Assembly: GCF_003846175.1 (NCBI RefSeq)
Contig: NZ_ML123048.1
Span: forward strand, 247,588-311,587
Source of the DNA: Streptomyces sp. ADI95-17
Lineage (GTDB): Bacteria; Actinomycetota; Actinomycetes; Streptomycetales; Streptomycetaceae
DNA length: 64,000 nucleotides
Reading direction: 5' to 3'
Positions 34,587 through 42,573 of this stretch are shown here, piece after piece. Numbering within the stretch: the stretch's first letter is position 1; each line of letters opens with the position of its first letter. The translations under genes were made by a program, and so were the position numbers. The notes beneath the pieces were generated by a model. It was not told where the DNA came from. It worked only from the letters and a program-made list of their open reading frames with translations, and ran no database searches.

Positions 34587-35750
34587 TCATCGGCGGGTGC
34601 CGGTGGGGTCAGTGGGGCTGGTGGGGCCGGTGCTGGAGGAACTCGATGGCGTGGCGGGCCGGTGGTCGTCCTTGAGATCGGTGAGAAAGAAGTCCCGGAT
34701 GTCCTCGGCGAGCAGCTCCGGGACCTCCATCGCGGCGAAGTGGCCGCCGCGTTCGAACTCCGACCAGCGCCTGATGTCGTAGAGCCGCTCGGCCAGCGGC
34801 CGCACCGACTGCGTGATGTCGTGGGCGAACACCGCCACGCCGAGCGGCACCGGGCAGGGTTCGGTCCGACGCGGCGCCTCTCGGTGCAGCCGTGCCGAGG
34901 AGGCCGCGGTGGCGGTCAGCCAGTACAGCGAGACGTCGGTGAGCATCCGCTCGTCGCTGATCTGCGAGCGGGGGTCCGTCCACTGTGCGAAGCGCTCGGC
35001 GATCCAGGCCAGTTGGCCGACCGGCGAGTCGGTCAGGGCGTAGCCGATGGTCTGCGGGGTGGTGGCCTGGAGAGCCTGGTACGGGGGACGGCTCGCCATC
35101 AATTGCCGGACCTTGTCCAGCCGAGCTTCGTCGGTCCCGGACAGTTCGATGCCGGCGTCCGGATCGGGCCGGGTCGGGAGGTAGTTGACGTGTACCCCCA
35201 TGACCTGTTCAGGTGCCACCGCGCCCAGCGCCGTCGATATGCCCGCGCCGAAGTCGCCGCCCTGCGCCCCGTAGCGCTCGTACCCGAGACGGCGCATCAA
35301 CTCGGCCCAGGCCCGGGCGACCCGGACCACGTCCCAGCCGCGTTCATGGGTCGGCCCCGAGAAGCCGTAACCCGGAATGGACGGAATCACCAGGTGGAAA
35401 TCGTGTGACAGCGGCTCGATCACATCGAGGAATTCCAGGAACGAACCGGGCCAGCCGTGGGTGAGGATCAGCGCGGGCGCGTGCGGCCGCGACGACCGGA
35501 CGTGGATGAAGTGGATGTTCTGACCGTCGATCCCGGTGGTGAAGTGCGGAAGTTCGTTGAGCCTCGCCTCGTGCTCGCGCCAGTCGTAGCCGACGCGCCA
35601 GTACTCGGCCAGTTCCCTGAGCCGTGCCAGCGGGAAGCCGTAGTCCCATCCGGCATCGACGACCTCGTTGGGCCAACGGGTGCGTGTGAGCCGGTCGTTC
35701 AGGTCGTCGAGGTCGGCCTGGGGGATGTCGATGCGGAACGGCTTGATCAT
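34587..35750 (-). CDS. Epoxide hydrolase (EHN / alpha-beta hydrolase)
   Basis: The 387-residue protein has the N-terminal EHN domain typical of microsomal-type epoxide hydrolases ('FRIDIPQADLDDLNDRLTRT', 'WREHEARLNELPHF') and an alpha/beta hydrolase core. The core has the oxyanion 'LILTHGWPGS', the nucleophile elbow 'YGAQGGDFGAGIST' (Asp) and a late 'RGGHFAAME' His. It should open epoxides to diols. The ATG at 35750, with TTGGAG upstream, gives the usual start. The Ser/Thr/Pro-rich last 20 residues are probably disordered. A palindromic operator-like sequence lies about 110 bp upstream. Confidence 0.92.
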   Translation of the reverse strand: MIKPFRIDIPQADLDDLNDRLTRTRWPNEVVDAGWDYGFPLARLRELAEYWRVGYDWREHEARLNELPHFTTGIDGQNIHFIHVRSSRPHAPALILTHGWPGSFLEFLDVIEPLSHDFHLVIPSIPGYGFSGPTHERGWDVVRVARAWAELMRRLGYERYGAQGGDFGAGISTALGAVAPEQVMGVHVNYLPTRPDPDAGIELSGTDEARLDKVRQLMASRPPYQALQATTPQTIGYALTDSPVGQLAWIAERFAQWTDPRSQISDERMLTDVSLYWLTATAASSARLHREAPRRTEPCPVPLGVAVFAHDITQSVRPLAERLYDIRRWSEFERGGHFAAMEVPELLAEDIRDFFLTDLKDDHRPATPSSSSSTGPTSPTDPTGTRR

Positions 35751-35826
35751 GATCTCAACTCCAAGGGGCTCTGCCCGGTGTCCAGGCGTCGGGGCGACAA
35801 CACCTCGCACCTGAATCGTTTGTATC

Positions 35827-35873
35827 ACTAACGTTCAATCCCCCAGCGAGGATAGATTGTTAGTGAGACTAAC
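35827..35873. promoter_or_regulatory. TetR-type operator GTTAGT-GAG-ACTAAC
   Basis: A perfect palindrome with 6-bp arms and a 3-bp centre (35859-35873) and an extra ACTAAC half-site at 35827-35832 lie in the promoter of the epoxide hydrolase gene. Palindromes of this size and form are typical TetR-family operators, but no TetR gene is adjacent. Confidence 0.5.
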
Positions 35874-35989
35874 GCAACGCGCGATCGCGGCACGATCGGC
35901 AGCAGGCCTGGCATGGCTGTGACTGAGCACTACAGATGGCGGATGACAGCGACCCCGGCCCGGAACAGCGCGGAACCCGCATGGGGCAC

Positions 35990-36295
35990 CGTGGTCAAGA
36001 GTGGTGTCCCGTGCGGGTTGCGTGGTGCCCGTCACCCGCTCGCCCACGGCGGGTGTGTCGACGCCCTCGCCGACGGCGGTGACCTCGCCGGCGAACTCGT
36101 AGCCGGCCCGGTACTCATGGCCGGTGCCGCCTGCTGTGGGGTCGGCGCCGGCGAGCATGGAGGCGTCGGCGTTGTTCAGGGCCGTCGCGCGGGCGCGCAC
36201 CACGATCTGCCCGGGACCTGGCTCGGGTACGGGGACCCGGCGGGCGGTCCAGTCAGGTCCGGTGCCGCCGAACAGGGCGACATGGTCTCGGGCAT
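35990..36295 (-). pseudogene. Quinone oxidoreductase-like (MDR) fragment
   Basis: From ATG 36295 the first few codons (MPETM) are out of frame with what follows. The next frame encodes 'DWTARRVPVPEPGPGQIVV', 'RARATALNNADASMLAG' and 'GYEFAGEVTAVGEGVDTPAV', the N-terminal GroES-like domain of medium-chain zinc-independent oxidoreductases. After 'VGERVTGTT' the similarity stops and the rest, including the whole NADP-binding domain, is missing; the frame drifts on to 35835. It is therefore a gene remnant, upstream of which lies the intact cupin operon. Confidence 0.75.
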
Positions 36296-36327
36296 GAGCG
36301 GGGCTCCTTTCGCGGCCGGCGCGGGGG

Positions 36328-36750
36328 TCAGTGGCTGCTGCGGGCGCGCTCGGTGTTGTACTGCGCGTCGGTGACGTGCTCCAGCCAGGTGGTCTCGGGC
36401 CGGTCGTCGCCGGGGGCGACGGCGTCCCACAGGGCGAGGTGTTCCATGAAGCGGTCTTCGGTCGCTCCGTGCCAGTGCTCCTCGCCGGGCGGGCAGGTCA
36501 CCGTCTCACCGGGGTGGGCCTCGTAGACGGTGCCGTCACGGGTGCCGATCAGGGCGGTGCCGGAGATGACGTGGAGGGTCTGGCCGACAGCGTGGTGGTG
36601 CCACGCCGTGCGGGCGCCGGGGGCGAAGCGCACCATGTTGGCCCGGATACGGGACGGTTCCTTTCCTGCGTGGATGATGTCGAACCAGACGTCTCCGTTG
36701 AACCATTCCGCGGGTCCCTTGCCGGTGGGCTGGGGCTTGACGAATTCCAT
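36328..36750 (-). CDS. Cupin-domain protein
   Basis: The 140-residue single-cupin protein has both motifs: 'PGARTAWHHHAVGQTLHVIS' (metal-binding HHH with a later His) and 'GETVTCPPGEEHWHGATED'. The layout fits the small (R)-mandelonitrile lyase-like / DUF cupins often found next to carboxymuconolactone-decarboxylase-like proteins. An AAGGAG site precedes ATG 36750. It is the last intact gene of the minus-strand run CMD - SDR - cupin, with gaps of 21 and about 100 bp. Confidence 0.88.
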   Translation of the reverse strand: MEFVKPQPTGKGPAEWFNGDVWFDIIHAGKEPSRIRANMVRFAPGARTAWHHHAVGQTLHVISGTALIGTRDGTVYEAHPGETVTCPPGEEHWHGATEDRFMEHLALWDAVAPGDDRPETTWLEHVTDAQYNTERARSSH

Positions 36751-36853
36751 GCCGGGCTCTCCTTGAACGGGGGGAGGTGTCAGCGGCGGGTGTGGCGCCG
36801 CGAGTGAAGGACGGTGTCTGCCGCAGCCCCGGGAGGTGTCGGGGCCGGAGCCG

Positions 36854-37696
36854 TCAGGCCGCGTCGTCGAGGGAGAGGCCGGTGCCCAGAGCGCGCGACG
36901 CGTGGGCCTGGTCGGTGATCTCTTTGCCCTTGGCCTCGATGGCAGGTACGGCGTCGTCGCCGGCGACGAACCGCAGCGGGGGCTCGTCCAGGTCGACGAC
37001 CCTCAGCAGGGCGTCGGCGAGCTTGACCGGGTCGCCTGCCTGCCGGCCGTTCATCGACTGCCACATCTTCTTGGTCTCGGCGGTGCGTTCGGCGTAGTCC
37101 TCGATCGAGTCCTCCGCCCAGCTGGTGGAGGCGTCCACGAGGAGTTCGGTGCGGAAGAAGCCGGGCTCGACGATCGTGGTCTTGATGCCGTAGGGCTCCA
37201 GGTCGAAGTGCAGGGACTCCATCCAGCCCTCGATGCCGAACTTGGATGCGGCGTAGGCGACGCAGAACTCCTGGCCGATCACGCCGGCCAGCGAGGAGAT
37301 CGTGACGACGTGACCGGCACGCTGCTTGCGCATGACGGGCAGGACGGCGCGGGTGACGTTCATCGGGCCGAACAGGTTCGTCTCGATCTGCGCCCGCATC
37401 TGCGCCTCGGAGATCTCCTCGAAGTAGCCGGCCTGGAAGGTCGCGGCGTTGTTGATCAGCACGTCGATGCGGTCGAAGCGGGCCACGGCAGCATCGACGG
37501 CCGCTTGGGCGGCGGCGGTGCTGGTGATGTCCAGTGCGGTGGCCAGCAGGTTGTCCTGCTCGCCGCCGAGCGCGTCGAGCACCTTTTCGGGGCGGCGGCC
37601 GGTGGCGACGACCTGGTGGCCGGCGGCCAGGGCCTGGCGGGCGATGTCGGTGCCCAGGCCGCGGCCCGCACCGGTAACGAAGATGACCTTGCTCAT
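36854..37696 (-). CDS. Short-chain dehydrogenase/reductase
   Basis: The 280-residue classical SDR has the cofactor motif 'FVTGAGRGLGTDIARQAL' (TGxxxGxG), 'DVLINNAATFQAG' (NNA), the active-site Ser in 'VVTISSLAGVIG' and 'AYAASKFGIEGW' (YxxxK). The basic residue after the glycine motif ('ATGRRPEKV') suggests NADPH. The substrate is unknown. It lies between the CMD-like and cupin genes and opposite the XRE regulator, a common redox-stress-like arrangement in Streptomyces. Confidence 0.93.
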   Translation of the reverse strand: MSKVIFVTGAGRGLGTDIARQALAAGHQVVATGRRPEKVLDALGGEQDNLLATALDITSTAAAQAAVDAAVARFDRIDVLINNAATFQAGYFEEISEAQMRAQIETNLFGPMNVTRAVLPVMRKQRAGHVVTISSLAGVIGQEFCVAYAASKFGIEGWMESLHFDLEPYGIKTTIVEPGFFRTELLVDASTSWAEDSIEDYAERTAETKKMWQSMNGRQAGDPVKLADALLRVVDLDEPPLRFVAGDDAVPAIEAKGKEITDQAHASRALGTGLSLDDAA

Positions 37697-37717
37697 GAAT
37701 GCTCCTGCGTAGTGGTG

Positions 37718-38044
37718 TCAGTCCTGGGCGGCGTCGAGGACGGCCTTCAGCCGAGCGGCTGCGCCCATGGCGTTGGGCCAGCCGGTGCAGAACGCCAGGT
37801 GGGTGATGGCCTCGCTCAGCTCCGTCCTGCTCAGTCCGTTTTCGAGGGCGAGCCTGAGGTGGAATCCGAGCTGGTCGGAGCGGTACAGGGCGATCAGTGC
37901 GGTGACGGTGACCAGGCTGCGATCTCGTGGGGAGAGCCCGTCGCGCTCCCACACGTCGCCGAAGAGCACCTGGTCGGTGAGGTCGGCGAGCTTGGGGGTG
38001 ATGTCGCCGATGGCCTGCTGTGCTGCGGATTCCTTTTCCGGCAC
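37718..38044 (-). CDS. Carboxymuconolactone decarboxylase-family protein
   Basis: The 108-residue protein has the CMD helix-rich fold: 'VLFGDVWERDGLSPRDRSLV', 'TALIALYRSDQLGFHLRLAL' and 'SEAITHLAFCTGWPNAMGAA'. The single Cys in 'FCTGW' sits where AhpD-type members have a CxxC, so a full peroxidase centre is absent. It starts at GTG 38044 with GAAGGAA upstream. It is the first gene of the operon divergent from the XRE-MmyB regulator. Confidence 0.9.
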   Translation of the reverse strand: MPEKESAAQQAIGDITPKLADLTDQVLFGDVWERDGLSPRDRSLVTVTALIALYRSDQLGFHLRLALENGLSRTELSEAITHLAFCTGWPNAMGAAARLKAVLDAAQD

Positions 38045-38125
38045 GACGCTCTTTCCTTCCCTCGTGCTGTCCGGTGCAATTCCAGGTTGGCACCTCTGTG
38101 GGCGCACGTGCAGAGGAGGATTTGT

Positions 38126-38153
38126 TCCTGGGAAAGAAGCATCCTGGGAAGAA
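38126..38153. promoter_or_regulatory. Direct repeat in divergent CMD / XRE promoter
   Basis: TCCTGGGAAAGAA (38126-38138) is repeated as TCCTGGGAAGAA (38142-38153), 16 bp apart. It lies in the 153-bp gap between the CMD start and the regulator start, a likely binding site for the XRE-MmyB protein. Confidence 0.45.
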
Positions 38154-38197
38154 TTCCTCCCCCTCACGCCGGACTCTTCCGCTGCCACACTGAGGGC

Positions 38198-39067
38198 ATG
38201 AGTCCGACACCGCATCTGAACGAGCTGGGTGAGTTCCTCAAGGCCCGCCGCTCCGAGCTGAGCCCGCGAGCCGTGGGCCTGGCCGACAGCGGCGGGCAGC
38301 GTCGGGTCGCAGGGCTGCGCAGGGAAGAGGTCGCCCAGCTCGCTTCGATCTCCACCGACTACTACACACGCGTGGAGCAGGGCCGGCTGCCCCCGTCGAC
38401 ACCGGTGCTGGAGGCCGTGGCCCAGGCCCTGCATCTCGATGATGACCAGCGGCGCTACGTGTTCGGCCTGGCGGGCAAAGAGGCCGCCCGGCCCCGCCGC
38501 CGGGCCCGGCAGAAGGTGCAGCCGCAGCTGCGCAGGGTCCTGGACGACCTCACCGCCACGCCCGCCGTGGTGATGGGCCGCCGGATGGATGTCATCGCCT
38601 GGAATCCCCTCGCGGCGGCACTTGTGACCGACTTCGGTGCGGTACCGGAAAAGCACCGCAATTACGTGCGGATTCTTTTCACCGACCCGGCGATGCGTAC
38701 CCTGTATGCCGACTGGAAGGGCGTTGCCCGTACTGCGGTTGCGCAATTGCGCATGGAGGCGGCGAAGTATCCGGACGATCCCCGGCTGACTTCTCTGGTC
38801 GGCGAGTTGTGCGTTCAGGACGAGGACTTCCGTCAGTGGTGGGCCGCGCACCATGTCTCCACGCTCGGCGTGGGCACGAAAGTTCTCCACCACCCGGTCG
38901 CCGGTGAGCTCTCCCTGGACTGGGACACCCTGACGGCCAGCACCGACCCGGACCAGCAGCTCGTCGTCTGGACCGCCGAAGTCGGCTCTTCCACCCACGA
39001 CGGCCTGCGGATCCTTGCCTCCTGGGCGGCCGACCAGCACCGCACCATCACAGAACCCACTGACTGA
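38198..39067 (+). CDS. XRE-family regulator with MmyB ligand-binding domain
   Basis: The 289-residue regulator has an N-terminal XRE HTH (residues 8-80, with 'RRVAGLRREEVAQLASISTD' and 'YYTRVEQGRLPPSTPVL') and a C-terminal MmyB-like PAS-type domain ('VVMGRRMDVIAWNPLAAALV', 'NYVRILFTDPAMRTLYADW', 'HHPVAGELSLDWDTL'). Known MmyB-type proteins bind fatty-acid-like ligands and usually control the divergent SDR operon, which is the arrangement here. It starts at ATG 38198 with GAGGG upstream. Confidence 0.93.
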   Translation: MSPTPHLNELGEFLKARRSELSPRAVGLADSGGQRRVAGLRREEVAQLASISTDYYTRVEQGRLPPSTPVLEAVAQALHLDDDQRRYVFGLAGKEAARPRRRARQKVQPQLRRVLDDLTATPAVVMGRRMDVIAWNPLAAALVTDFGAVPEKHRNYVRILFTDPAMRTLYADWKGVARTAVAQLRMEAAKYPDDPRLTSLVGELCVQDEDFRQWWAAHHVSTLGVGTKVLHHPVAGELSLDWDTLTASTDPDQQLVVWTAEVGSSTHDGLRILASWAADQHRTITEPTD

Positions 39068-39275
39068 GCGCCCGCAGGGCTTGGCTGGAACGCCTTGGCC
39101 TCGCCGGCTCGGCCGACCCGCGAGCCGACCGGCCCGGCCCCTCGCCGCCCTTGCGGAACGCCACGGCCGGAGCATGTGAGCAGAACGCGCAGCCTCACCG
39201 GGACGACACTTACGGTCCCGTGACGTGCCGGAGCAGAGGCGGACGGCTCGGCTCCGGGGGGCCTAGCTTGGGCGT

Positions 39276-40412
39276 ATGCGTGTACTGGTCACCGGCGGCG
39301 CCGGGTTCATCGGGTCGGAAATCGTACGGACGCTCACCTCCGCCGGGCACGAGGCGGTGGTGCTCGACGCCCTGCTCCCCTCGGCGCACGGCGGCACGGC
39401 AGCCCCGCCCGCCGAAGCCACCGGCGGCAGCGGCAGCGGCAGCGGCAGCGGCAGCGGCAGCGGCAGCGGCAGCGGCAGCGGCAGGCGGATGATCTACGCG
39501 GACGTACGTGACCGCGAGGCCGTGGACCGTGCGCTCCGGGGCATCGACGTGGTGTGCCACCAGGCGGCGATGGTCGGCCTCGGGAAGGACTTCGCCGATG
39601 CCCCGGAGTATGTCGGCTGCAACGACCTGGGAACGGCCGTACTGCTCGCCGCGATGGCCGCGGCGGGAGTACGGAGCCTGGTGCTCGCCGGATCGATGGT
39701 GGTGTACGGGGAGGGCCGCTACTCCTGTCCCCGTCATGGCGGGGTCCGGCCGGGCCCGCGGGCGGAGGCCGATCTCGCGGCGGGCCGCTTCGAACCGCAC
39801 TGTCCGCACTGCGGTGCCGAGTTGGAGTCCGGGCTGGTCACGGAGGACGCTCCGACCGACCCGCGCAATGTGTACGCGGCGACCAAGCTCGCCCAAGAAC
39901 ACCTCGCCGCGGCCTGGGCCCGCGCGTCGGGCGGAAGTGCGGTGTCGCTGCGCTACCACAACGTGTACGGCCCCGGGATGCCGCGCGACACCCCGTACGC
40001 CGGTGTCGCCTCCTTCTTCCGTTCGGCGCTGGCCAGGGGGGAGGCACCCCGGGTCTTCGAGGACGGCGGCCAGCGCCGGGACTTCATCCATGTACGGGAC
40101 GTGGCGGCCGCGAACGCGGTGGCGCTGGAGGCGGTCGCCGGACGCCGTCCGGGCAGCTTCGCCGCGTACAACACCGGGAGCGGACAGCCGCACACCATCG
40201 GCCAGATGGCCACGGCCCTGGCCGCGGCCCACGGCGGCCCGGCGCCGGTGGTCACCGGTGAGTACCGGCTCGGGGACGTACGCCATGTCACGGCGGACTC
40301 GCGGCGGCTGCGCGACGAACTGGACTGGAAGCCGGAAGTGGGTTTCGCCGAGGGAATGGCCCGGTTCGCCACGGCATCGCTGCGGGAGGCGGCCGCGGGC
40401 CCGTCCGCCTGA
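39276..40412 (+). CDS. NAD-dependent sugar epimerase/dehydratase
   Basis: The 378-residue extended SDR has the N-terminal 'VLVTGGAGFIGSEIVRTL', 'LAGSMVVYGEG', catalytic Tyr200 and Lys204 in 'NVYAATKLAQEHL' and 'RYHNVYGPGMP'. Two inserts are notable. Residues 51-68 are nine Gly-Ser pairs coded by a GGCAGC microsatellite. Cys151, His154, Cys176 and Cys179 ('YSCPRHG' and 'HCPHCGAEL') look like a zinc knuckle, an insert I associate with dTDP-L-rhamnose 4-epimerase-like proteins. The product is probably a nucleotide-sugar epimerase; the substrate is inferred only. It lies just upstream of a glycosyltransferase region. Confidence 0.85.
   Translation: MRVLVTGGAGFIGSEIVRTLTSAGHEAVVLDALLPSAHGGTAAPPAEATGGSGSGSGSGSGSGSGSGSGRRMIYADVRDREAVDRALRGIDVVCHQAAMVGLGKDFADAPEYVGCNDLGTAVLLAAMAAAGVRSLVLAGSMVVYGEGRYSCPRHGGVRPGPRAEADLAAGRFEPHCPHCGAELESGLVTEDAPTDPRNVYAATKLAQEHLAAAWARASGGSAVSLRYHNVYGPGMPRDTPYAGVASFFRSALARGEAPRVFEDGGQRRDFIHVRDVAAANAVALEAVAGRRPGSFAAYNTGSGQPHTIGQMATALAAAHGGPAPVVTGEYRLGDVRHVTADSRRLRDELDWKPEVGFAEGMARFATASLREAAAGPSA
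39426..39479. repeat. (GGCAGC)9 microsatellite inside epimerase gene
   Basis: Nine perfect tandem copies of GGCAGC are followed by a partial unit. The length stays in frame with any unit gain or loss and encodes a flexible Gly-Ser linker after the first Rossmann strand region. Confidence 0.95.
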
Positions 40413-40462
40413 CAGCCTGTCGGGTGGGCCTCGGCCGGGCTGCCACCCGGCGGTGTCCCTGC

Positions 40463-41569
40463 TCAGGCCGGCGGCAGGGTCACCTCGAAGCAGCAGCCGC
40501 CGGTGACGTTGCGGACCTCCGCCCGGCCGGCGTGCGCCTCGACGATTCCTCGCACGATGGCCAGTCCGAGCCCCGCGCCGGCCGGGGGCGTACGGGCGTG
40601 GCTGCCGCGCCAGCCGGTGTCGAAGACCCTGGGCAGGTCCTCCTCCGGGATGCCGCCGCAGCCGTCCGTCACCGAGAGGACCACCCCGCCGCCCGTCCGG
40701 TGCGCGGCCACCGCGACGGTGCCGTCGGCAGGGGTACGGCGGATCGCGTTGATCAGGAGGTTGCCCAGGACCCGGCCCATCTCCTTGCCGTCGACCTCGA
40801 CGGGCACCGCCTCGACCCGGTCGCCGACCAGCCGCACGCCGTGCTCGCGGGCCAGTGGGTCCGCACCGGCGAGCGCGTCGCCCACCAGGTCGTGGGCGGA
40901 GATCCGGGTGGGGCTCAGGGTGAGCGAACCGGCGTGGATGCGGGAGAGCTCGAAGAGGTCGCCGACCATGTCGTTCATCCGCTCCACCTCGGTGCGTATC
41001 TGCCGCAGATAGCGCCCCGAGTCGACGGCCATGCCGTCCTCCAGCGCCTCGGACATGGCGCGCAGACCGGCGAGCGGGGTGCGCAGGTCGTGCGAGATCC
41101 AGGCGACGAGCTCCCGCCGCGAGGTCTCCAGGGCGCGCTCCCGCGCGCGCGAGGCGTCGAGTTTGGTGCTGGTGGCGGCCAGTTCGCGGGTGAGCGCGGC
41201 GAGTTCGGCGGTGGCCGGGGCCTCTGGGGCGGCGAAGGTGCCGCCGTCACCGAAGGAGCGGGCGGCGAGCGTCAGATCGCGGCTCCTCGCCGCCACCCAG
41301 CGGCCCAGCAGCACCGCGGTGACCAGCGAGACGACGGCGGCCATGGCGACGACGGTGGTGACCACCGTCAGGTCGTGCGGCGACAGGAACATCGCCCGGG
41401 CGACGGCCAGCGTCCCGGCGAGCATCGCGGTGACGGCCACTGCGGCCACGACGCTCATGGAGACGGCGAGCGAACGGTGCCGGGACAGCCGCAGCACGAG
41501 TGCGCCGAGCAGCCCGGCCGCGGCGGCGCCCAGGAACGCGAAGAGCGCGATGAGGAGGATGTCGGTCAT
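40463..41569 (-). CDS. Sensor histidine kinase
   Basis: The 368-residue membrane kinase has three N-terminal hydrophobic segments with almost no extracellular loop, then a HAMP-like linker. The phospho-acceptor His160 is in 'VAWISHDLRTPLAGLRAMSE'. The N box is 'VLGNLLINAIRRTP', the G1 box 'VTDGCGGIPEEDLP' and the G2 box 'GAGLGLAIVRGIVEA'. All boxes are intact. Its ATG overlaps the TGA of the response regulator (ATGA), so the two are translationally coupled. The signal is unknown; a membrane-proximal cue fits the lack of a sensor loop. Confidence 0.95.
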   Translation of the reverse strand: MTDILLIALFAFLGAAAAGLLGALVLRLSRHRSLAVSMSVVAAVAVTAMLAGTLAVARAMFLSPHDLTVVTTVVAMAAVVSLVTAVLLGRWVAARSRDLTLAARSFGDGGTFAAPEAPATAELAALTRELAATSTKLDASRARERALETSRRELVAWISHDLRTPLAGLRAMSEALEDGMAVDSGRYLRQIRTEVERMNDMVGDLFELSRIHAGSLTLSPTRISAHDLVGDALAGADPLAREHGVRLVGDRVEAVPVEVDGKEMGRVLGNLLINAIRRTPADGTVAVAAHRTGGGVVLSVTDGCGGIPEEDLPRVFDTGWRGSHARTPPAGAGLGLAIVRGIVEAHAGRAEVRNVTGGCCFEVTLPPA

Positions 41570-42450
41570 GACGGCGTTCCGGGGCCGGAATCGGAATCAA
41601 TGCCGGTGGAGGCGGCGGTGGCGGTGGCAGGCGTGGAGGCGGCGGTGCCGGTGGCCGGGTCCGGCGGCAGGTCCAGGCGGTAGCCGACGCCCCACACCGT
41701 GCGGATCAGCTCCGGGCGGGCCGGATCGGCCTCGACCTTCCCGCGCAGCCGGCGGACATGGACGGTCACGGTCGACAGGTCACCGAAGTCCCATCCCCAG
41801 ACCCCGCGCATCAGCTCCTCGCGGGTGAACACCCGGCCCGGGTGGCGCAGCAGGAAGGCGAGCAGGTCGAACTCCCGCAGGGTGAGGGCCAGCACCCGGC
41901 CCTCCCACGTCACGCGTCTGGCCACGGGGTCCAGGACCAGGCCCGCGCCCTTGAGCAGTTCCGAGCGGCCGGAGGGGGTGGCGGTCCTCGCGCGGCGCAG
42001 TACGGAGTCGACGCGCAGGACGAGTTCGCGGGGGCTGAACGGCTTGGTCACATAGTCGTCCGCCCCGGTCTCCAGGCCCAGGATGCGGTCGTCCTCGTCG
42101 CCGCGCGCGGTCAGCATGACGACCGGCACCGGTCCGTGCTCCCGCATGCGGCGGCAGACCTCGAACCCGTCCATGCCGGGCAGCATCAGGTCCAGGACTG
42201 CCAGGTCGGGGCGGCGGGCGGCGTACTGCTCCAGCGCGGCCGGGCCGTCCGCTGCCCGGGCCACCTCGTACCCGGCCCTGGACAGGTATTCGGTGACCAC
42301 CTCCGCGACGGTGGGATCGTCGTCCACGACGAGTACATGGCCGCGGGCATCGGGGGCGTTCGTACCGGGGGCCGGGCAGGCCTGCCGACCGGGGTGCGCC
42401 GGAGGCTCCCCGGCGGCTGGGACGGGCGGCGGTGTGTCCGTCGTATGCAT
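41566..42450 (-). CDS. OmpR/PhoB-family response regulator
   Basis: The receiver domain is at residues 38-150, with the acidic pocket 'VLVVDDDPTVAEVV', phospho-acceptor Asp87 in 'LAVLDLMLPGMDGFEV', Thr in 'VVMLTARGDEDD' and Lys in 'DDYVTKPFSPREL'. A winged-helix DNA-binding domain follows ('LALTLREFDLLAFLLRHPG', 'STVTVHVRRLRGKVEADP'). The first 37 residues and the last 25 are Pro/Ala/Thr-rich and probably disordered; a later start is possible. It is cotranscribed with the histidine kinase and divergent from the glycosyltransferase operon, which it may control. Confidence 0.94.
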   Translation of the reverse strand: MHTTDTPPPVPAAGEPPAHPGRQACPAPGTNAPDARGHVLVVDDDPTVAEVVTEYLSRAGYEVARAADGPAALEQYAARRPDLAVLDLMLPGMDGFEVCRRMREHGPVPVVMLTARGDEDDRILGLETGADDYVTKPFSPRELVLRVDSVLRRARTATPSGRSELLKGAGLVLDPVARRVTWEGRVLALTLREFDLLAFLLRHPGRVFTREELMRGVWGWDFGDLSTVTVHVRRLRGKVEADPARPELIRTVWGVGYRLDLPPDPATGTAASTPATATAASTGIDSDSGPGTPS

Positions 42451-42573
42451 GTCACCACCTTGGCACCTGCCTCGGCGGTCCGGGGACGGCCCGGTGCCGC
42501 CGCCCGGCGACGTCCATATTTCGTAAGAATCCGGAACCCGAATTGTCGGTTTTCGCTCCGTAGGGTGATCCGG

